This document shows positions 1-9,955 of a DNA stretch of 64,000 nucleotides, in pieces. A program made the position numbers and the translations under genes. The notes below the pieces were generated by a model that worked only from the letters and a program-made list of their open reading frames with translations, did not search any database and was not told where the DNA came from. How positions within the stretch are numbered: position 1 is the stretch's first letter; each line of letters begins with the position of its first letter. The DNA comes from Blautia luti (GTDB lineage: Bacteria; Bacillota; Clostridia; Lachnospirales; Lachnospiraceae): the NCBI RefSeq assembly GCF_013304735.1, contig NZ_JAAITI010000007.1, positions 62,001 to 126,000 on the forward strand. The letters run 5' to 3'.

Positions 1-98
1 AGCATGTCACTGTTATGATAATCGAGTATGCCGCACAAAGAGGTTAAAGCGCTTCGGTTTTAGGACAGAAGCCACCGAATTTGGCGAGTAAATAATTA
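1..98 (+). ncRNA. L21 ribosomal protein leader (5' end cut by window)
   Basis: The noncoding segment just upstream of rplU resembles the Firmicute L21 leader, a cis-regulatory RNA that controls expression of L21/L27 operons. The GCCGCACAAAGAGGT block at about 30-44 and the GCCACCGAATTTGGCG stretch near 71-86, which can fold as GCCA..TGGC, fit my memory of that family. It lies in the expected place, ending at the rplU ribosome binding site. A covariance search would be needed to confirm it, and the start may lie before base 1. Confidence 0.55.
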
Positions 99-111
99 GG
101 AGGTGCCACAG

Positions 112-417
112 ATGTACGCAATTATTGCAACAGGTGGTAAACAGTACAAGGTTGCCGAGGGTGACGTAATTAAAGTTGAAAAGCTCGGTGTAGAAGCTGG
201 TGAAACCGTAACATTTGACAACGTAATCGCAGTTAGCAATGACGGATTAAAGGTTGGCGAAGATGTAAAAGATGCCAGTGTTACCGCTTCTGTAGTTGAA
301 AACGGTAAGAATCGCAAGGTCATCGTTTACAAATACAAACGCAAAACTGGATATCACAAGAAAAACGGACACAGACAGCAGTACACCAAAGTTAAGATCG
401 AAAAGATTAACGGTTAA
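112..417 (+). CDS. rplU: 50S ribosomal protein L21
   Basis: L21 is a large-subunit protein that binds 23S rRNA. The product is 101 residues, the normal length, beginning [14 protein letters not shown] and carrying the typical basic C-terminal part ([15 protein letters not shown]). I chose ATG at 112 because AGGAGG at 98-103 sits correctly in front of it; a GTG at 103 in the same frame overlaps that site. It is followed within 12 bp by prp and then rpmA, the conserved L21-Prp-L27 order. Confidence 0.97.
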   Translation: MYAIIATGGKQYKVAEGDVIKVEKLGVEAGETVTFDNVIAVSNDGLKVGEDVKDASVTASVVENGKNRKVIVYKYKRKTGYHKKNGHRQQYTKVKIEKING

Positions 418-429
418 TCTGGTGTCATC

Positions 430-750
430 ATGATTACAATTAAAGTCAGAAAGAAAAACGGATCTTACGAAGAATTTATTTCGAAGGGACATGCCGGTTA
501 TGCGGAAGCCGGGCAGGATATTGTCTGTGCTGCTGTGTCTGCGCTGATTATTAACACGGTGAATTCTCTTGAGAAATTCACAGATGATAATTTTGATGTG
601 CATGAAAAGGATGGATTTGTTTCCATTCATTTCAGAAATGATCTTTCTGAACAGGGAATGCTCCTTATGGATTCCTTACTTCTCGGTCTGACGGAAATTG
701 CTGGTAGTTATAACAATCGATATTTGACAGTAAAAGTCAAGGAGGTGTAA
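430..750 (+). CDS. prp: Ribosomal processing cysteine protease Prp
   Basis: Prp removes the N-terminal extension of ribosomal protein L27 in Firmicutes and related bacteria. The 106-residue product has the family signature [20 protein letters not shown], with the catalytic pair His21 and Cys33. It lies between rplU and rpmA as in other Firmicutes, and its last codons contain the GGAGG that serves rpmA. The downstream L27 has exactly the kind of extension this enzyme cuts, so the pair is functionally consistent. Confidence 0.95.
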   Translation: MITIKVRKKNGSYEEFISKGHAGYAEAGQDIVCAAVSALIINTVNSLEKFTDDNFDVHEKDGFVSIHFRNDLSEQGMLLMDSLLLGLTEIAGSYNNRYLTVKVKEV

Positions 751-755
751 CAACA

Positions 756-1043
756 ATGATGAAGATGAACCTTCAGTTATTCGCACATAAAAAGGGAGTT
801 GGTTCTACAAAGAACGGTCGTGATTCCGAGTCTAAGAGATTAGGTGCGAAAAGAGCAGACGGACAGTTTGTAAAAGCCGGAAACATTCTTTACAGACAGC
901 GCGGAACCAAGATTCACCCAGGTGAAAACGTAGGCTGCGGTAAAGACTATACTTTATTTGCACTTACAGACGGAGTCGTAAGATTCACAAGAAAAGGTCG
1001 CGATAAGAAACAGGTTTCTATCGTTCCTGTAGACGCAGAGTAA
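756..1043 (+). CDS. rpmA: 50S ribosomal protein L27 with Prp-cleaved N-terminal extension
   Basis: L27 reaches toward the peptidyl transferase centre of the ribosome. The 95-residue product begins MMKMNLQLF followed by [15 protein letters not shown]. The first nine residues are the Firmicute-specific extension, and cleavage after Phe9 by Prp would expose the functional AHKKG end. GGAGG at 741-745 supports ATG 756. The last gene of the rplU-prp-rpmA unit, it is followed directly by a terminator. Confidence 0.97.
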   Translation: MMKMNLQLFAHKKGVGSTKNGRDSESKRLGAKRADGQFVKAGNILYRQRGTKIHPGENVGCGKDYTLFALTDGVVRFTRKGRDKKQVSIVPVDAE

Positions 1044-1053
1044 TGAAATAGGT

Positions 1054-1091
1054 AAAAGGCTTCAAATCGATCCGGTTTGGAGCCTTTTTTT
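1054..1091 (+). terminator. Intrinsic terminator after rpmA
   Basis: A stem pairs AAAGGCTTCAAA with TTTGGAGCCTTT, followed by a run of T. It closes the L21/L27 operon 10 bp after the rpmA stop. Confidence 0.85.
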
Positions 1092-1098
1092 GGAATAG

Positions 1099-2400
<1,302 letters not shown>

Positions 2401-2412
2401 GAGGTATAACAA

Positions 2413-2703
2413 ATGACAAGTAAGCAGAGAGCATATTTAAAAGGCCTTGCCATGACCATGGATCCGATCCTTCAGCTTGGCAAGGGAGGTCTTACTCCTG
2501 AAAATACTGCTGCTGTTGAGGAAGCTCTTGCAGCAAGAGAGCTGATCAAGATCAGTGTTCTTCAGAACTGTCTGGAAGACCCACGTGAAATGGCACAGGT
2601 CCTTGCAGAGAGAACAAGATCTCAGGTAGTACAGGTGATCGGTAAAAAGATCGTCCTCTACAGAGAAGGTAAAAAGGATAAGAAAAAGATCATTCTTCCG
2701 TAA
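2413..2703 (+). CDS. yhbY: YhbY/YqeI CRM-domain RNA-binding protein
   Basis: A single CRM domain of 96 residues (MTSKQRAYLKGLAMTMDPI, then LGKGGLT and a basic C-terminus). YhbY-type proteins bind pre-50S ribosomal particles. The GGxGLT loop, here GKGGLTPEN at about 23-31, is the family hallmark. It lies 12 bp after obgE and 16 bp before nadD in the usual obg-yhbY-nadD-yqeK-rsfS chain. Confidence 0.93.
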   Translation: MTSKQRAYLKGLAMTMDPILQLGKGGLTPENTAAVEEALAARELIKISVLQNCLEDPREMAQVLAERTRSQVVQVIGKKIVLYREGKKDKKKIILP

Positions 2704-2719
2704 TTTCGGGAGGTCATAA

Positions 2720-3361
2720 TTGAGCAAAAAAGTAAAAAAAATAGGAATCATGGGCGGCACTTTTGATCCCATTCATATGGGACATCTGATTCTGGGAGAA
2801 AAAGCCTATGAACAGCTGGGCCTTGATAAGGTTTTGTTTATGCCCTGTGGAAATCCCCCGCATAAACGAAACCGGAAAGGCCGGGCTACCGATGAACAGC
2901 GTGCGGAAATGGTTCGTCTTGCCATAAAGGACAATCCTCATTTTGAGCTGTCTCTGATCGAGATGCATGAGGAAGGCTATACGTATACTTACCGGACGTT
3001 GGAACAGTTGAATGCAGCGAATCCGGATACAGAATATTATTTTATTATCGGTGCGGATTCCCTTTATAATTTTGATACCTGGAGGGAACCGGGACGCATC
3101 TGTCAGGAAGCAGTGCTGGTAGTAGCAACCAGAGATCATACCCCGTTAAAGGAGCTTGATCAGCAGATGGAACTTCTGGCACAGAAGTACAGCGGGAATT
3201 TTATCCGATTGGATACGATGAATATTGATGTTTCCAGCGAGCTTCTCCGTTCCTGGCATAAAAGTGGACAGAGTCTCCGCTACTATGTTCCTCAGCCTGT
3301 GATTTCCTATATTGAGAAAAACGATATATATAAAGGAAATGATTCAGATGGGAAAATATGA
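2720..3361 (+). CDS. nadD: Nicotinate-nucleotide adenylyltransferase
   Basis: NadD transfers AMP from ATP to nicotinate mononucleotide in NAD synthesis. The 213-residue protein shows the nucleotidyltransferase motif GGTFDPIHMGHL at 12-23 with the HxGH pair His19/His22, and a C-terminal SSELLRSW in the place of the ISSTxxR motif. The start is TTG 2720, chosen because GGGAGG at 2708-2713 is properly spaced. Its end overlaps the likely start of yqeK by 14 bp, suggesting translational coupling. Confidence 0.95.
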   Translation: MSKKVKKIGIMGGTFDPIHMGHLILGEKAYEQLGLDKVLFMPCGNPPHKRNRKGRATDEQRAEMVRLAIKDNPHFELSLIEMHEEGYTYTYRTLEQLNAANPDTEYYFIIGADSLYNFDTWREPGRICQEAVLVVATRDHTPLKELDQQMELLAQKYSGNFIRLDTMNIDVSSELLRSWHKSGQSLRYYVPQPVISYIEKNDIYKGNDSDGKI

Positions 3362-3962
3362 TTTTATCAAGATAAAAAAGAAACTTTCCAAATATCTGGA
3401 TGAAGCCAGATTTGAGCATACGATGGGAGTTATGTACACCTGTGCCGCACTTGCCATGGTTTATGGTTATGATCTGGAGGATGCACAGGCTGCTGGTCTT
3501 CTTCATGACAGTGCAAAGTGCATTCCTAATAAAAAGAAACTGAAACTGTGCAGCCAGCATGATATTCCGGTATCAGATTTTGAAAAGGATCATCCATTTC
3601 TTCTTCACGCAAAGCTGGGGGCTTATGTGGCCAGCAGTAAATATGACATTAAAGATGAAGAGATCCTGACAGCGATCACGTATCATACGACTGGAAGACC
3701 GGGAATGAGTCTTCTTGAGAAGATCGTATATATTTCAGATTATATTGAACCAATGCGTGACAAAGCCCCGAATCTTCCGAAAGTACGAAAGATCGCTTTT
3801 GAAGATCTGGACGAATGCATGTATGAGATTTTGAAGGATACACTGGAATATCTGGAGGAAAATCCCAAGGAAATCGACAGTACGACCAGGGATGCTTATG
3901 TTTATTATAAAGACCTCCATGACAGAAAAATGCAGGATGCAGCCAACAGACAGGAGGATTAA
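3348..3962 (+). CDS. yqeK: YqeK-type HD-domain phosphohydrolase (putative Ap4A hydrolase)
   Basis: YqeK proteins hydrolyse diadenosine tetraphosphate symmetrically in Gram-positive bacteria. The 204-residue product has metal-binding His24 (FEHT), the HD doublet His53-Asp54 in GLLHDSAK, and a later ITYHTTG histidine. I chose ATG 3348 because AAAGGA at 3332-3337 is about 10 bp upstream. ATG 3339 is in frame but too close to that site. It overlaps nadD and is followed after 6 bp by rsfS. Confidence 0.92.
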   Translation: MGKYDFIKIKKKLSKYLDEARFEHTMGVMYTCAALAMVYGYDLEDAQAAGLLHDSAKCIPNKKKLKLCSQHDIPVSDFEKDHPFLLHAKLGAYVASSKYDIKDEEILTAITYHTTGRPGMSLLEKIVYISDYIEPMRDKAPNLPKVRKIAFEDLDECMYEILKDTLEYLEENPKEIDSTTRDAYVYYKDLHDRKMQDAANRQED

Positions 3963-3968
3963 AATTCT

Positions 3969-4337
3969 ATGAGTATCGAAAAAGAGATGGTCCGGATCGC
4001 CTGCAAGGCACTGGATGATAAAAAAGCAAAAGATATCAAGATCATTGATATCCATGAGGTTTCTGTGATCGCAGATTATTTTGTGATCGCAAGTGCTTCC
4101 AACCAGAATCAGGTACAGGCAATGGTTGACAATGCAGATGAGATGCTTGGTCGTGCCGGATACGAGGCAAAACAGATCGAGGGAACCAGAAACTCCAGCT
4201 GGGTTCTTATGGATTACGGCGATATGATCATCCATATCTTTGACGAAGAGAACAGACTGTTTTATGATCTGGAGAGAATCTGGAGAGACGGAAAGATTCT
4301 TGATGCCCAGGAATTCCTGGCAGAGGGTGAAGAATAA
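3969..4337 (+). CDS. rsfS: Ribosomal silencing factor RsfS
   Basis: RsfS (Iojap family) binds L14 and prevents subunit joining when nutrients run low. The 122-residue product has the family core DYFVIASASNQNQVQAMVDN and the WVLMDYGDMIIHIF strand. GGAGG at 3953-3957 precedes the ATG. It is the last gene of the run that starts with obgE and is followed by a strong hairpin terminator shared with lexA on the other strand. Confidence 0.95.
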   Translation: MSIEKEMVRIACKALDDKKAKDIKIIDIHEVSVIADYFVIASASNQNQVQAMVDNADEMLGRAGYEAKQIEGTRNSSWVLMDYGDMIIHIFDEENRLFYDLERIWRDGKILDAQEFLAEGEE

Positions 4338-4351
4338 ATAAGCTGAACACT

Positions 4352-4387
4352 AAAAATGCGGTATCCTTTAAACAGATACCGCATTTT
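4352..4387. terminator. Bidirectional terminator between rsfS and lexA
   Basis: AAAAATGCGGTATC pairs with GATACCGCATTTT around a short loop. The A-run on one side and T-run on the other let it serve both converging genes. Confidence 0.9.
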
Positions 4388-4416
4388 GCTGTTTTCGCAT
4401 AACTGAAAACCATAGT

Positions 4417-5037
4417 TTAAGAAAAGAAACGGAACACCCCAAATACCTTGCCGAGGATTTTCAGGTTTCCTGTGATAATAATCGGTTCCATATTGTCATT
4501 TTCCGGCTGAAGACGATAATAACCATTTTCTTTATAGAATGTTTTGACTGTGGCAGAATCATCAATCAGAGCAACTACCATATCTCCGTTTTCGGCGGTA
4601 GACTGCTGTTTTACAAGTACCTGGTCGCCATCAAAAATACCGGCGTTGATCATGCTGTCACCTTTTACTGTCAGCATAAAACTCTGTTCATTTGGCATAT
4701 ATTCTGCCGGGATTGGAAAGTAGGCATCAATGTTTTCAACAGCCAGGATCGGCTGTCCAGCTGCAACGGTACCTACAAGCGGGACGTTGACAACTTCACG
4801 ACGCACCAGATTGAAATTATCGTCTATAATTTCAATTGCACGGGGTTTGGTGGCGTCTCTGCGAATATATCCGTTTTTTTCGAGAGCTTCCAGGTGAGAA
4901 TGAACAGAAGATGTGGACTTCAGATTTACTGCTTCACAGATCTCACGTACAGAAGGTGGAAAACCTCTGTTGAGAATTTCATTTTTCATATAATCCAGTA
5001 TTTCCTGCTGCTTTTTGCTGATTCTGCCATATGTCAT
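4417..5037 (-). CDS. lexA: LexA, SOS-response repressor and self-cleaving protease
   Basis: LexA represses DNA-damage genes until RecA filaments trigger its self-cleavage. The 206-residue protein has an N-terminal winged helix (about 1-65), the cleavage site Ala93-Gly94 in TVAAGQP, and the catalytic pair Ser128 (KGDSM) and Lys165 (ATVKTF). Length and motifs are normal. It is transcribed opposite to its neighbours from a promoter at 5115-5143 that carries LexA-box-like sequence, so it should regulate itself. dinB at 31.8-33.0 kb is a possible target, although I see no clear box there. Confidence 0.97.
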   Translation of the reverse strand: MTYGRISKKQQEILDYMKNEILNRGFPPSVREICEAVNLKSTSSVHSHLEALEKNGYIRRDATKPRAIEIIDDNFNLVRREVVNVPLVGTVAAGQPILAVENIDAYFPIPAEYMPNEQSFMLTVKGDSMINAGIFDGDQVLVKQQSTAENGDMVVALIDDSATVKTFYKENGYYRLQPENDNMEPIIITGNLKILGKVFGVFRFFS

Positions 5038-5114
5038 ATGTATTTACCTCCCTGGGTTAAAGTTTATCTGCTGCCGGACGTAATATGACAGCGTCACGAA
5101 ATTATATTTTAAAT

Positions 5115-5143
5115 ATTATAACATACTTTTGTAAAAATAGCAA
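5115..5143 (-). promoter_or_regulatory. lexA promoter with overlapping LexA-like half operator
   Basis: Read on the minus strand, TTGCTA and TATAAT are separated by exactly 17 bp. The spacer holds AAAGTATGTT (5120-5129), a 10-mer repeated in the opposite orientation in the better LexA box at 5154-5167. Repressor bound here would cover the core promoter. Confidence 0.75.
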
Positions 5144-5153
5144 ACGGATATTC

Positions 5154-5167
5154 GGAAAGTATGTTCG
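5154..5167. promoter_or_regulatory. LexA box (SOS operator) between lexA and the divergent operon
   Basis: On the minus strand this 14-mer reads CGAACATACTTTCC. It agrees with the Gram-positive SOS box CGAACRNRYGTTYC at all but one position (G to T in the right half). It lies just upstream of the lexA -35 element and 13 bp upstream of the -35 of the divergent promoter at 5181-5209, so LexA could affect both. Confidence 0.65.
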
Positions 5168-5180
5168 GACGTTTTAAAGC

Positions 5181-5209
5181 TTGTATTCAGGAAAAGAAAA
5201 TGTTACAAT
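5181..5209 (+). promoter_or_regulatory. Promoter of the HlyD-like/yggS/sepF operon
   Basis: TTGTAT and TACAAT are spaced by exactly 17 bp, with a predicted start near 5216, about 37 bp before the chosen TTG start of the first gene. This also argues against any gene start at 5181. Confidence 0.65.
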
Positions 5210-5252
5210 AAAACGGATTTTAAGAAATGAAAGATGTAAAGGAGGCATTCGT

Positions 5253-6698
5253 TTGCCTGATAATAAAGCACATTCCAGCAGCACACCTGGAATACTAGCA
5301 AAACTTCGTAAAATTTTTGGTCTGAACATAGGAACGGTAATGTTTGGAGCGATTCTTATTTATATGATTTTCAGTGTGATTCTTTATCTTACGGCTTCTC
5401 ATATGGAGTCCTATCAGGTTCCGTCAGGTCCCTTGTCCATGAATGAAACATACACCGGGCTGTCTATTATGACAGAAAATGTAGTACAGGCAGATGCCGG
5501 TGGGTATGTTACCTATTATGCAAGAGAGGGAACCAAAATCAATGCAAATGGAGCTGTATACAGTTTAAACAGTTCCAAGGCCGCAGACAGTGGTTCTTCT
5601 CTGAGTAAGGATGAGCTGGCAGATATCCGCAGTAATATGCAGAGTTTTTCCAAAGGCTTTGATGCAAGTAAATTTAACAGTACATACAGTTTTAAATATC
5701 AACTGAGCGGAAGTATTCTTCAGTATGCCTCTGATAACTCCAGTGTGTCTACCACCAGTACGGTGAATGAAGATGGGGAGGAAGTTACAACAACTACAAC
5801 AACTGTTTCCAGTGATCCGAATATCCGTCGTGCACAGACCGATGGGATTATTTTGTATTCTACGGATGGATACGAGTCAAAAACGGTTGACACTGTTACA
5901 GCTGCAGATTTTGATCAGAATTCTTATCAGGAGACAGATCTGAAAACAGATGGCCAGGTAAATGCCGGAGATGATGTTTATACAATTATTACAGATGAAC
6001 GGTGGAGTCTGTTGATTCCGCTAAGTGAAAAACAGGCTGCCAATCTGAAAGACCGCACATCTATACGTGTTAAATTTTTAAAAGATGATCTGACTCAGAC
6101 CGGAGATTTTTCCATTATGGAGATTGACGGATCTAAATATGGAAGGATTGATTTCAATAAAGGCCTTATCCGATATGCATCAGATCGTTTCCTTGAAATA
6201 GAGCTGGTTACCAATAATGTGACCGGACTGAAAGTTCCGTTATCATCTATAGTAACGAAGGAATTTTATGCAATTCCCTCAAAATATATGACAACGGATA
6301 AAGATACACAGCAGTCAGGCTTCATGCTTTCAGGCAGAAACAAAAAAGGAAACAGTACTACAACGTTTATAAATACGGGTATTTACGGACGTGATGAGGT
6401 TACGGATGAAAAAACACAGAAAGTAAGTTATATTTATTACGTTGATAAAAGTAAATTCAATGAGGGCGATGCAATCATTGATCCGGACAGTGGAGAAAAG
6501 TTTGTAATCGGAGATACAGAAGTTCTGGAGGGCGTTTACTGCATCAACCAAGGGTATGCTGTATTTCGCAGAATTGAAATTCTGGATGAAAATGAAGAAT
6601 ACGCGGTTGTTTCCAAAGAAACATATAATGGACTTGTCAGATATGACCGTATTGTAAAAAATGCAGATAAAGTAAGTGAACAAGATATACTTTATTAA
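5253..6698 (+). CDS. HlyD-like membrane-anchored periplasmic adaptor-type protein
   Basis: A 481-residue protein with one N-terminal membrane helix (IGTVMFGAILIYMIFSVILY, about residues 27-46) and a large outside part. Near the helix is a biotinyl-lipoyl-like stretch (ADAGGYVTYYAREGTKI) of the kind found in HlyD adaptors of export systems. Later beta-rich segments fit that fold. The TTG start at 5253 is set by AAAGGAGG at 5238-5244. No partner ABC or RND pump is adjacent; instead it begins the yggS-sepF-ylmH division operon, as I recall in other Clostridia, so a cell-envelope role is possible. Its exact function is unknown. Confidence 0.75.
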   Translation: MPDNKAHSSSTPGILAKLRKIFGLNIGTVMFGAILIYMIFSVILYLTASHMESYQVPSGPLSMNETYTGLSIMTENVVQADAGGYVTYYAREGTKINANGAVYSLNSSKAADSGSSLSKDELADIRSNMQSFSKGFDASKFNSTYSFKYQLSGSILQYASDNSSVSTTSTVNEDGEEVTTTTTTVSSDPNIRRAQTDGIILYSTDGYESKTVDTVTAADFDQNSYQETDLKTDGQVNAGDDVYTIITDERWSLLIPLSEKQAANLKDRTSIRVKFLKDDLTQTGDFSIMEIDGSKYGRIDFNKGLIRYASDRFLEIELVTNNVTGLKVPLSSIVTKEFYAIPSKYMTTDKDTQQSGFMLSGRNKKGNSTTTFINTGIYGRDEVTDEKTQKVSYIYYVDKSKFNEGDAIIDPDSGEKFVIGDTEVLEGVYCINQGYAVFRRIEILDENEEYAVVSKETYNGLVRYDRIVKNADKVSEQDILY

Positions 6699-6716
6699 TA
6701 AAGGAGGCTTTCGGCT

Positions 6717-7409
6717 ATGGTAGCGGAAAATTTAGTACAGGTACAAAAAAATATTGAAGAATCCTGTAAGAAGGTAAATAGAGATCCGGGAGAGGTGACA
6801 CTTATTGCTGTCAGCAAAACCAAACCAGTGGAAATGCTTCAGGAGGCTTATGCCGCAGGTGCACGTGTTTTCGGAGAAAATAAAGTACAGGAGATTGTGG
6901 ATAAATATGATCAGATGCCGGCGGATGTTCAGTGGCATATGATCGGACATCTGCAGCGTAACAAAGTAAAATATATTGTGGATAAGGTTGCGATGATCCA
7001 TTCTGTAGATTCTCTTCGACTGGCTGAAACCATAGAAAAAGAGGCAGAGAAAAAGAATGTAGTCGTACCGATTCTTATAGAAGTAAATGTAGCTCAGGAA
7101 GAGAGCAAATTTGGCTTAAAACCGGAAGAAGTTTTGCCCTTTATTGAACAGATTGCAGGTTTTTCCCATATACAGGTCAAAGGCCTTATGACAATTGCTC
7201 CTTATGTAGAAAATGCTGAGGAAAATCGTGAAATTTTCCGTGAACTCAAGAAATTAAGTGTTGACATTGCAGCTAAAAACATTAATAATGTTACTATGAG
7301 TGTTCTGAGTATGGGAATGACCGGAGATTATATGGTCGCCGTGCAGGAGGGCGCTACGATGGTGCGTGTAGGTACCGGTATTTTCGGTGCAAGAAATTAC
7401 GCAATATAA
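6717..7409 (+). CDS. yggS: YggS-family pyridoxal-phosphate homeostasis protein
   Basis: YggS/YlmE/PROSC proteins bind pyridoxal phosphate and keep its free level in balance. They have no known catalytic reaction. The 230-residue TIM-barrel protein has the PLP-binding Lys34 in AVSKTKP, GENKVQE, HMIGHLQRNK, and the phosphate-binding SMGMTGDY near the C-terminus. AAAGGAGG precedes ATG 6717. It sits just before sepF, the conserved position of ylmE. Confidence 0.95.
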   Translation: MVAENLVQVQKNIEESCKKVNRDPGEVTLIAVSKTKPVEMLQEAYAAGARVFGENKVQEIVDKYDQMPADVQWHMIGHLQRNKVKYIVDKVAMIHSVDSLRLAETIEKEAEKKNVVVPILIEVNVAQEESKFGLKPEEVLPFIEQIAGFSHIQVKGLMTIAPYVENAEENREIFRELKKLSVDIAAKNINNVTMSVLSMGMTGDYMVAVQEGATMVRVGTGIFGARNYAI

Positions 7410-7433
7410 GACTAATAAGATTGGAGATTTAAA

Positions 7434-8087
7434 ATGGGCGTTTTAGATAAATTTTTAGATGCCATCAAACTGAACGACGATTATGACGATGACGAATTAT
7501 TAGATGACAGCATCCTTGAGGAAGAAGATGATTACGACGACGACTTCCTTGATGATGACGATGATATGGAAGAAAAACCGAAGAAAAAGTTTTTTGAGAA
7601 ATTTTCCAAAAAGAAAACAGAGGACGAAGAGGATTTTCTGGATGATGAGCCGGAAGAAGAACCAATTAAAGTGGCTTCTCCAAAGGTAACAGCCAAGACT
7701 GCTGCAACAAAAGCACCTGCAAGACAGGAACGTGTTTCCAGACCAGCTCCGTCTTCGAAAATCACACCAATGCGTACAAGTAAGCGTTCCGCACAGACTG
7801 TAAATATGGAAGTCTGTGTAATTAAACCGACTACTATGGAAGAAGCCAGAGAGATTGCGGATACACTTGTTGACAATTCTACTGTAATTCTGAATCTTGA
7901 GGGAATTGATGTGGAACTTGCTCAGAGGATCATTGATTTTACTTCAGGAGCATGTTATTCCCTGGGAGGAAGTCTTCAGCAGGTATCCAGCTACATTTTT
8001 GTACTTGGACCATATAATGTAGATATTACCGGTGATCTTCAGAATATCCTTGGAGGATCTGTACCATCTGTAAGAGTAGGGTACTGA
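7434..8087 (+). CDS. sepF: Cell division protein SepF
   Basis: SepF links FtsZ filaments to the membrane and arranges them at the division site. The 217-residue product has a short N-terminal amphipathic start (MGVLDKFLDAIKLN), a very acidic middle (about residues 15-85, dozens of Asp and Glu with two Lys-rich patches), and the conserved SepF domain from about 128 (CVIKPTTMEEAREIADTL through GGSVPSVRVGY). The acidic linker is longer than in Bacillus. It is followed 4 bp later by ylmH. Confidence 0.95.
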   Translation: MGVLDKFLDAIKLNDDYDDDELLDDSILEEEDDYDDDFLDDDDDMEEKPKKKFFEKFSKKKTEDEEDFLDDEPEEEPIKVASPKVTAKTAATKAPARQERVSRPAPSSKITPMRTSKRSAQTVNMEVCVIKPTTMEEAREIADTLVDNSTVILNLEGIDVELAQRIIDFTSGACYSLGGSLQQVSSYIFVLGPYNVDITGDLQNILGGSVPSVRVGY

Positions 8088-8091
8088 TTTC

Positions 8092-8844
8092 ATGGATAAA
8101 GAAGAACTTTTTATCAAGAGAATCCGTGAACTGGCGAATATGGCATATCAGCGAGATATTACCACATTTACGGATTTTCTTAATTTAAATGAACGAAATA
8201 TTTTAAACAGCCAGAATTTTCATAAGCTGGGCGTAACAGCGGAAAGTTTTGGAGGATATGAAAATGCAGAGCGTCAGATGGTAGCCTTTCATTCTGATGC
8301 TCTTACTTTTACAGGGGAATATCCTATTGACTGTATCCGTCTGGAACCCAAGGCAGTAAAATTTTCGGAAGATTTGACACATCGGGATTATCTTGGAGCC
8401 ATATTAAATCTTGGTGTTGATAGAAGTGTTGTGGGGGATATTCTCATAGAAGATCATACGGCAAGTTTCTTCTGCCTGCATAGAATGACAGATTTTTTTC
8501 TGGAGAATCTGTGCCGTGTAAGACATACCACCGTTGTGGCTTCCAGGATAGAAGACCCCGGTGAATTTCCACAGCCGAAAATGACACCAATTACAGGTAC
8601 CTGTGCTTCTGTACGTCTGGATTCATTGATCGCACTGGCTTTTGGGACGTCAAGAAGCAGTATTGTACATTGTATTGAAGAAGGTCTTGTATTTGTAAAT
8701 GGAAAACTGATTACATCCAATGGCTATGAGCCTAAAGAAGGCGATATTATATCCGTTCGAAAAAAAGGACGTTTTATTTTTGATGGAGTATCCCGCCGGA
8801 CGAAAAAAGGACGTCTCGGTGTACGTATTCTGCTTTATATCTGA
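8092..8844 (+). CDS. ylmH: YlmH, S4-domain RNA-binding protein
   Basis: YlmH belongs to the division-associated ylm cluster. Its S4 domain binds RNA, and in Bacillus it has been tied to ribosome quality control and cell division. The 250-residue protein has an N-terminal domain with RIRELANMAYQRDI and a C-terminal S4 domain beginning RLDSLIALAFGTSRSSI with GLVFVNGKL. It lies 4 bp after sepF and 19 bp before aroB. No divIVA follows, unlike the Bacillus order. Confidence 0.9.
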   Translation: MDKEELFIKRIRELANMAYQRDITTFTDFLNLNERNILNSQNFHKLGVTAESFGGYENAERQMVAFHSDALTFTGEYPIDCIRLEPKAVKFSEDLTHRDYLGAILNLGVDRSVVGDILIEDHTASFFCLHRMTDFFLENLCRVRHTTVVASRIEDPGEFPQPKMTPITGTCASVRLDSLIALAFGTSRSSIVHCIEEGLVFVNGKLITSNGYEPKEGDIISVRKKGRFIFDGVSRRTKKGRLGVRILLYI

Positions 8845-8863
8845 CAGCAAGGAGGAAAACGCG

Positions 8864-9955
8864 ATGGCTGAATCAAAATTACTTGTAAAGCGTGAGGGGG
8901 ATTTTAGATATCCAATCTGTTTTGAAGAGGATTTTTCCAATCTGGCTCAGGTTATGAGAGAAGAAGGACTTGCGGACAGAAAAATCTGTATTGTAACAGA
9001 TTCTAATGTAGGTCCATTGTATGAAGCACCTGTAAAAAAAGCTTTAAGTGAAGTAAGCTCTGATATTTCCGTGTTTACTTTTGAGGCCGGAGAAAAAAAT
9101 AAAAATCTGGATACCGTTTCCAGCTTGTATCAGGCACTGATTAGTAACGGACTTGATCGAAAAAGTCTTCTTGTTGCTCTGGGTGGCGGTGTTGTAGGTG
9201 ATCTTACCGGATTTGGAGCGGCTACTTATCTTCGGGGAATTGATTTTATTCAGGTTCCAACGACGTTACTTGCTCAGGTAGACAGCAGTGTTGGTGGAAA
9301 AACAGGAGTAGATTTCCAGCAGTATAAAAATATGGTTGGAGCTTTTCATCAGCCACGTCTTGTTTATATGAATATGAGTACTCTTTCTTCTCTGCCGGCA
9401 GAACAGTTTGCGTGTGGAATGGGTGAGATCCTGAAAACAGGGCTGATCTGTGATGAAGAATTTTTCCGTTTTGTATGCCGTGAGCAGAAAGAGATTAAAA
9501 AACTGGACATGAAACGGATTGCCAGAATGGTACGCAAATGCTGTGAGATCAAAGCTGGTGTTGTGGAGCGTGATCCAAAGGAGCAGGGAGAGCGTGCACT
9601 TCTCAACCTGGGACACACCGTAGGTCATGCGGTAGAAAAACTCAAGAATTTCACCTTGCTTCATGGGCAGTGTGTGGGAGCCGGACTGGTAGCTGCGGCG
9701 TATCTTTCCATGAAACGAGGACTTTTGACAGAAGAAGAATATCAGGAAATTCGTCAGGGATGTGCGGACTATGATCTTCCTGTACATGTAGATGGCCTTA
9801 TTCCGGAAGAAGTTCTTTTGGCAACAAAGAAAGATAAAAAAATGGAACAGGGTCATATTAAGTTTATCCTGATGGACGGCATCGGAAAAAGTTTTATTGA
9901 CAAAACAGTTACCGATGAAGAACTGTTATCCTGTATTCAGGAGATAACTTTATGA
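8864..9955 (+). CDS. aroB: 3-dehydroquinate synthase
   Basis: AroB converts DAHP to 3-dehydroquinate, the second step of the shikimate pathway, using NAD and a divalent metal. The 363-residue protein has the NAD-binding ALGGGVVGDLTGF, the VPTTLLAQVDSSVGGKTGVD core, and the metal and active-site region LNLGHTVGHAVE. ATG 8864 is chosen because GGAGG at 8851-8855 precedes it. An upstream extension into ylmH is not needed. It overlaps lspA by 4 bp (ATGA). Confidence 0.96.
   Translation: MAESKLLVKREGDFRYPICFEEDFSNLAQVMREEGLADRKICIVTDSNVGPLYEAPVKKALSEVSSDISVFTFEAGEKNKNLDTVSSLYQALISNGLDRKSLLVALGGGVVGDLTGFGAATYLRGIDFIQVPTTLLAQVDSSVGGKTGVDFQQYKNMVGAFHQPRLVYMNMSTLSSLPAEQFACGMGEILKTGLICDEEFFRFVCREQKEIKKLDMKRIARMVRKCCEIKAGVVERDPKEQGERALLNLGHTVGHAVEKLKNFTLLHGQCVGAGLVAAAYLSMKRGLLTEEEYQEIRQGCADYDLPVHVDGLIPEEVLLATKKDKKMEQGHIKFILMDGIGKSFIDKTVTDEELLSCIQEITL

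Noticed and set aside
5181-5252. Longer N-terminus of the HlyD-like protein from 5181
   Set aside because: This stretch holds the -35 and -10 of a good promoter, and AAAGGAGG at 5238-5244 fits TTG 5253.
8720-8863. Upstream extension of aroB into ylmH
   Set aside because: GGAGG and ATG 8864 give the standard 363-residue enzyme; the extension has no similarity to AroB and overlaps the S4 domain of YlmH.
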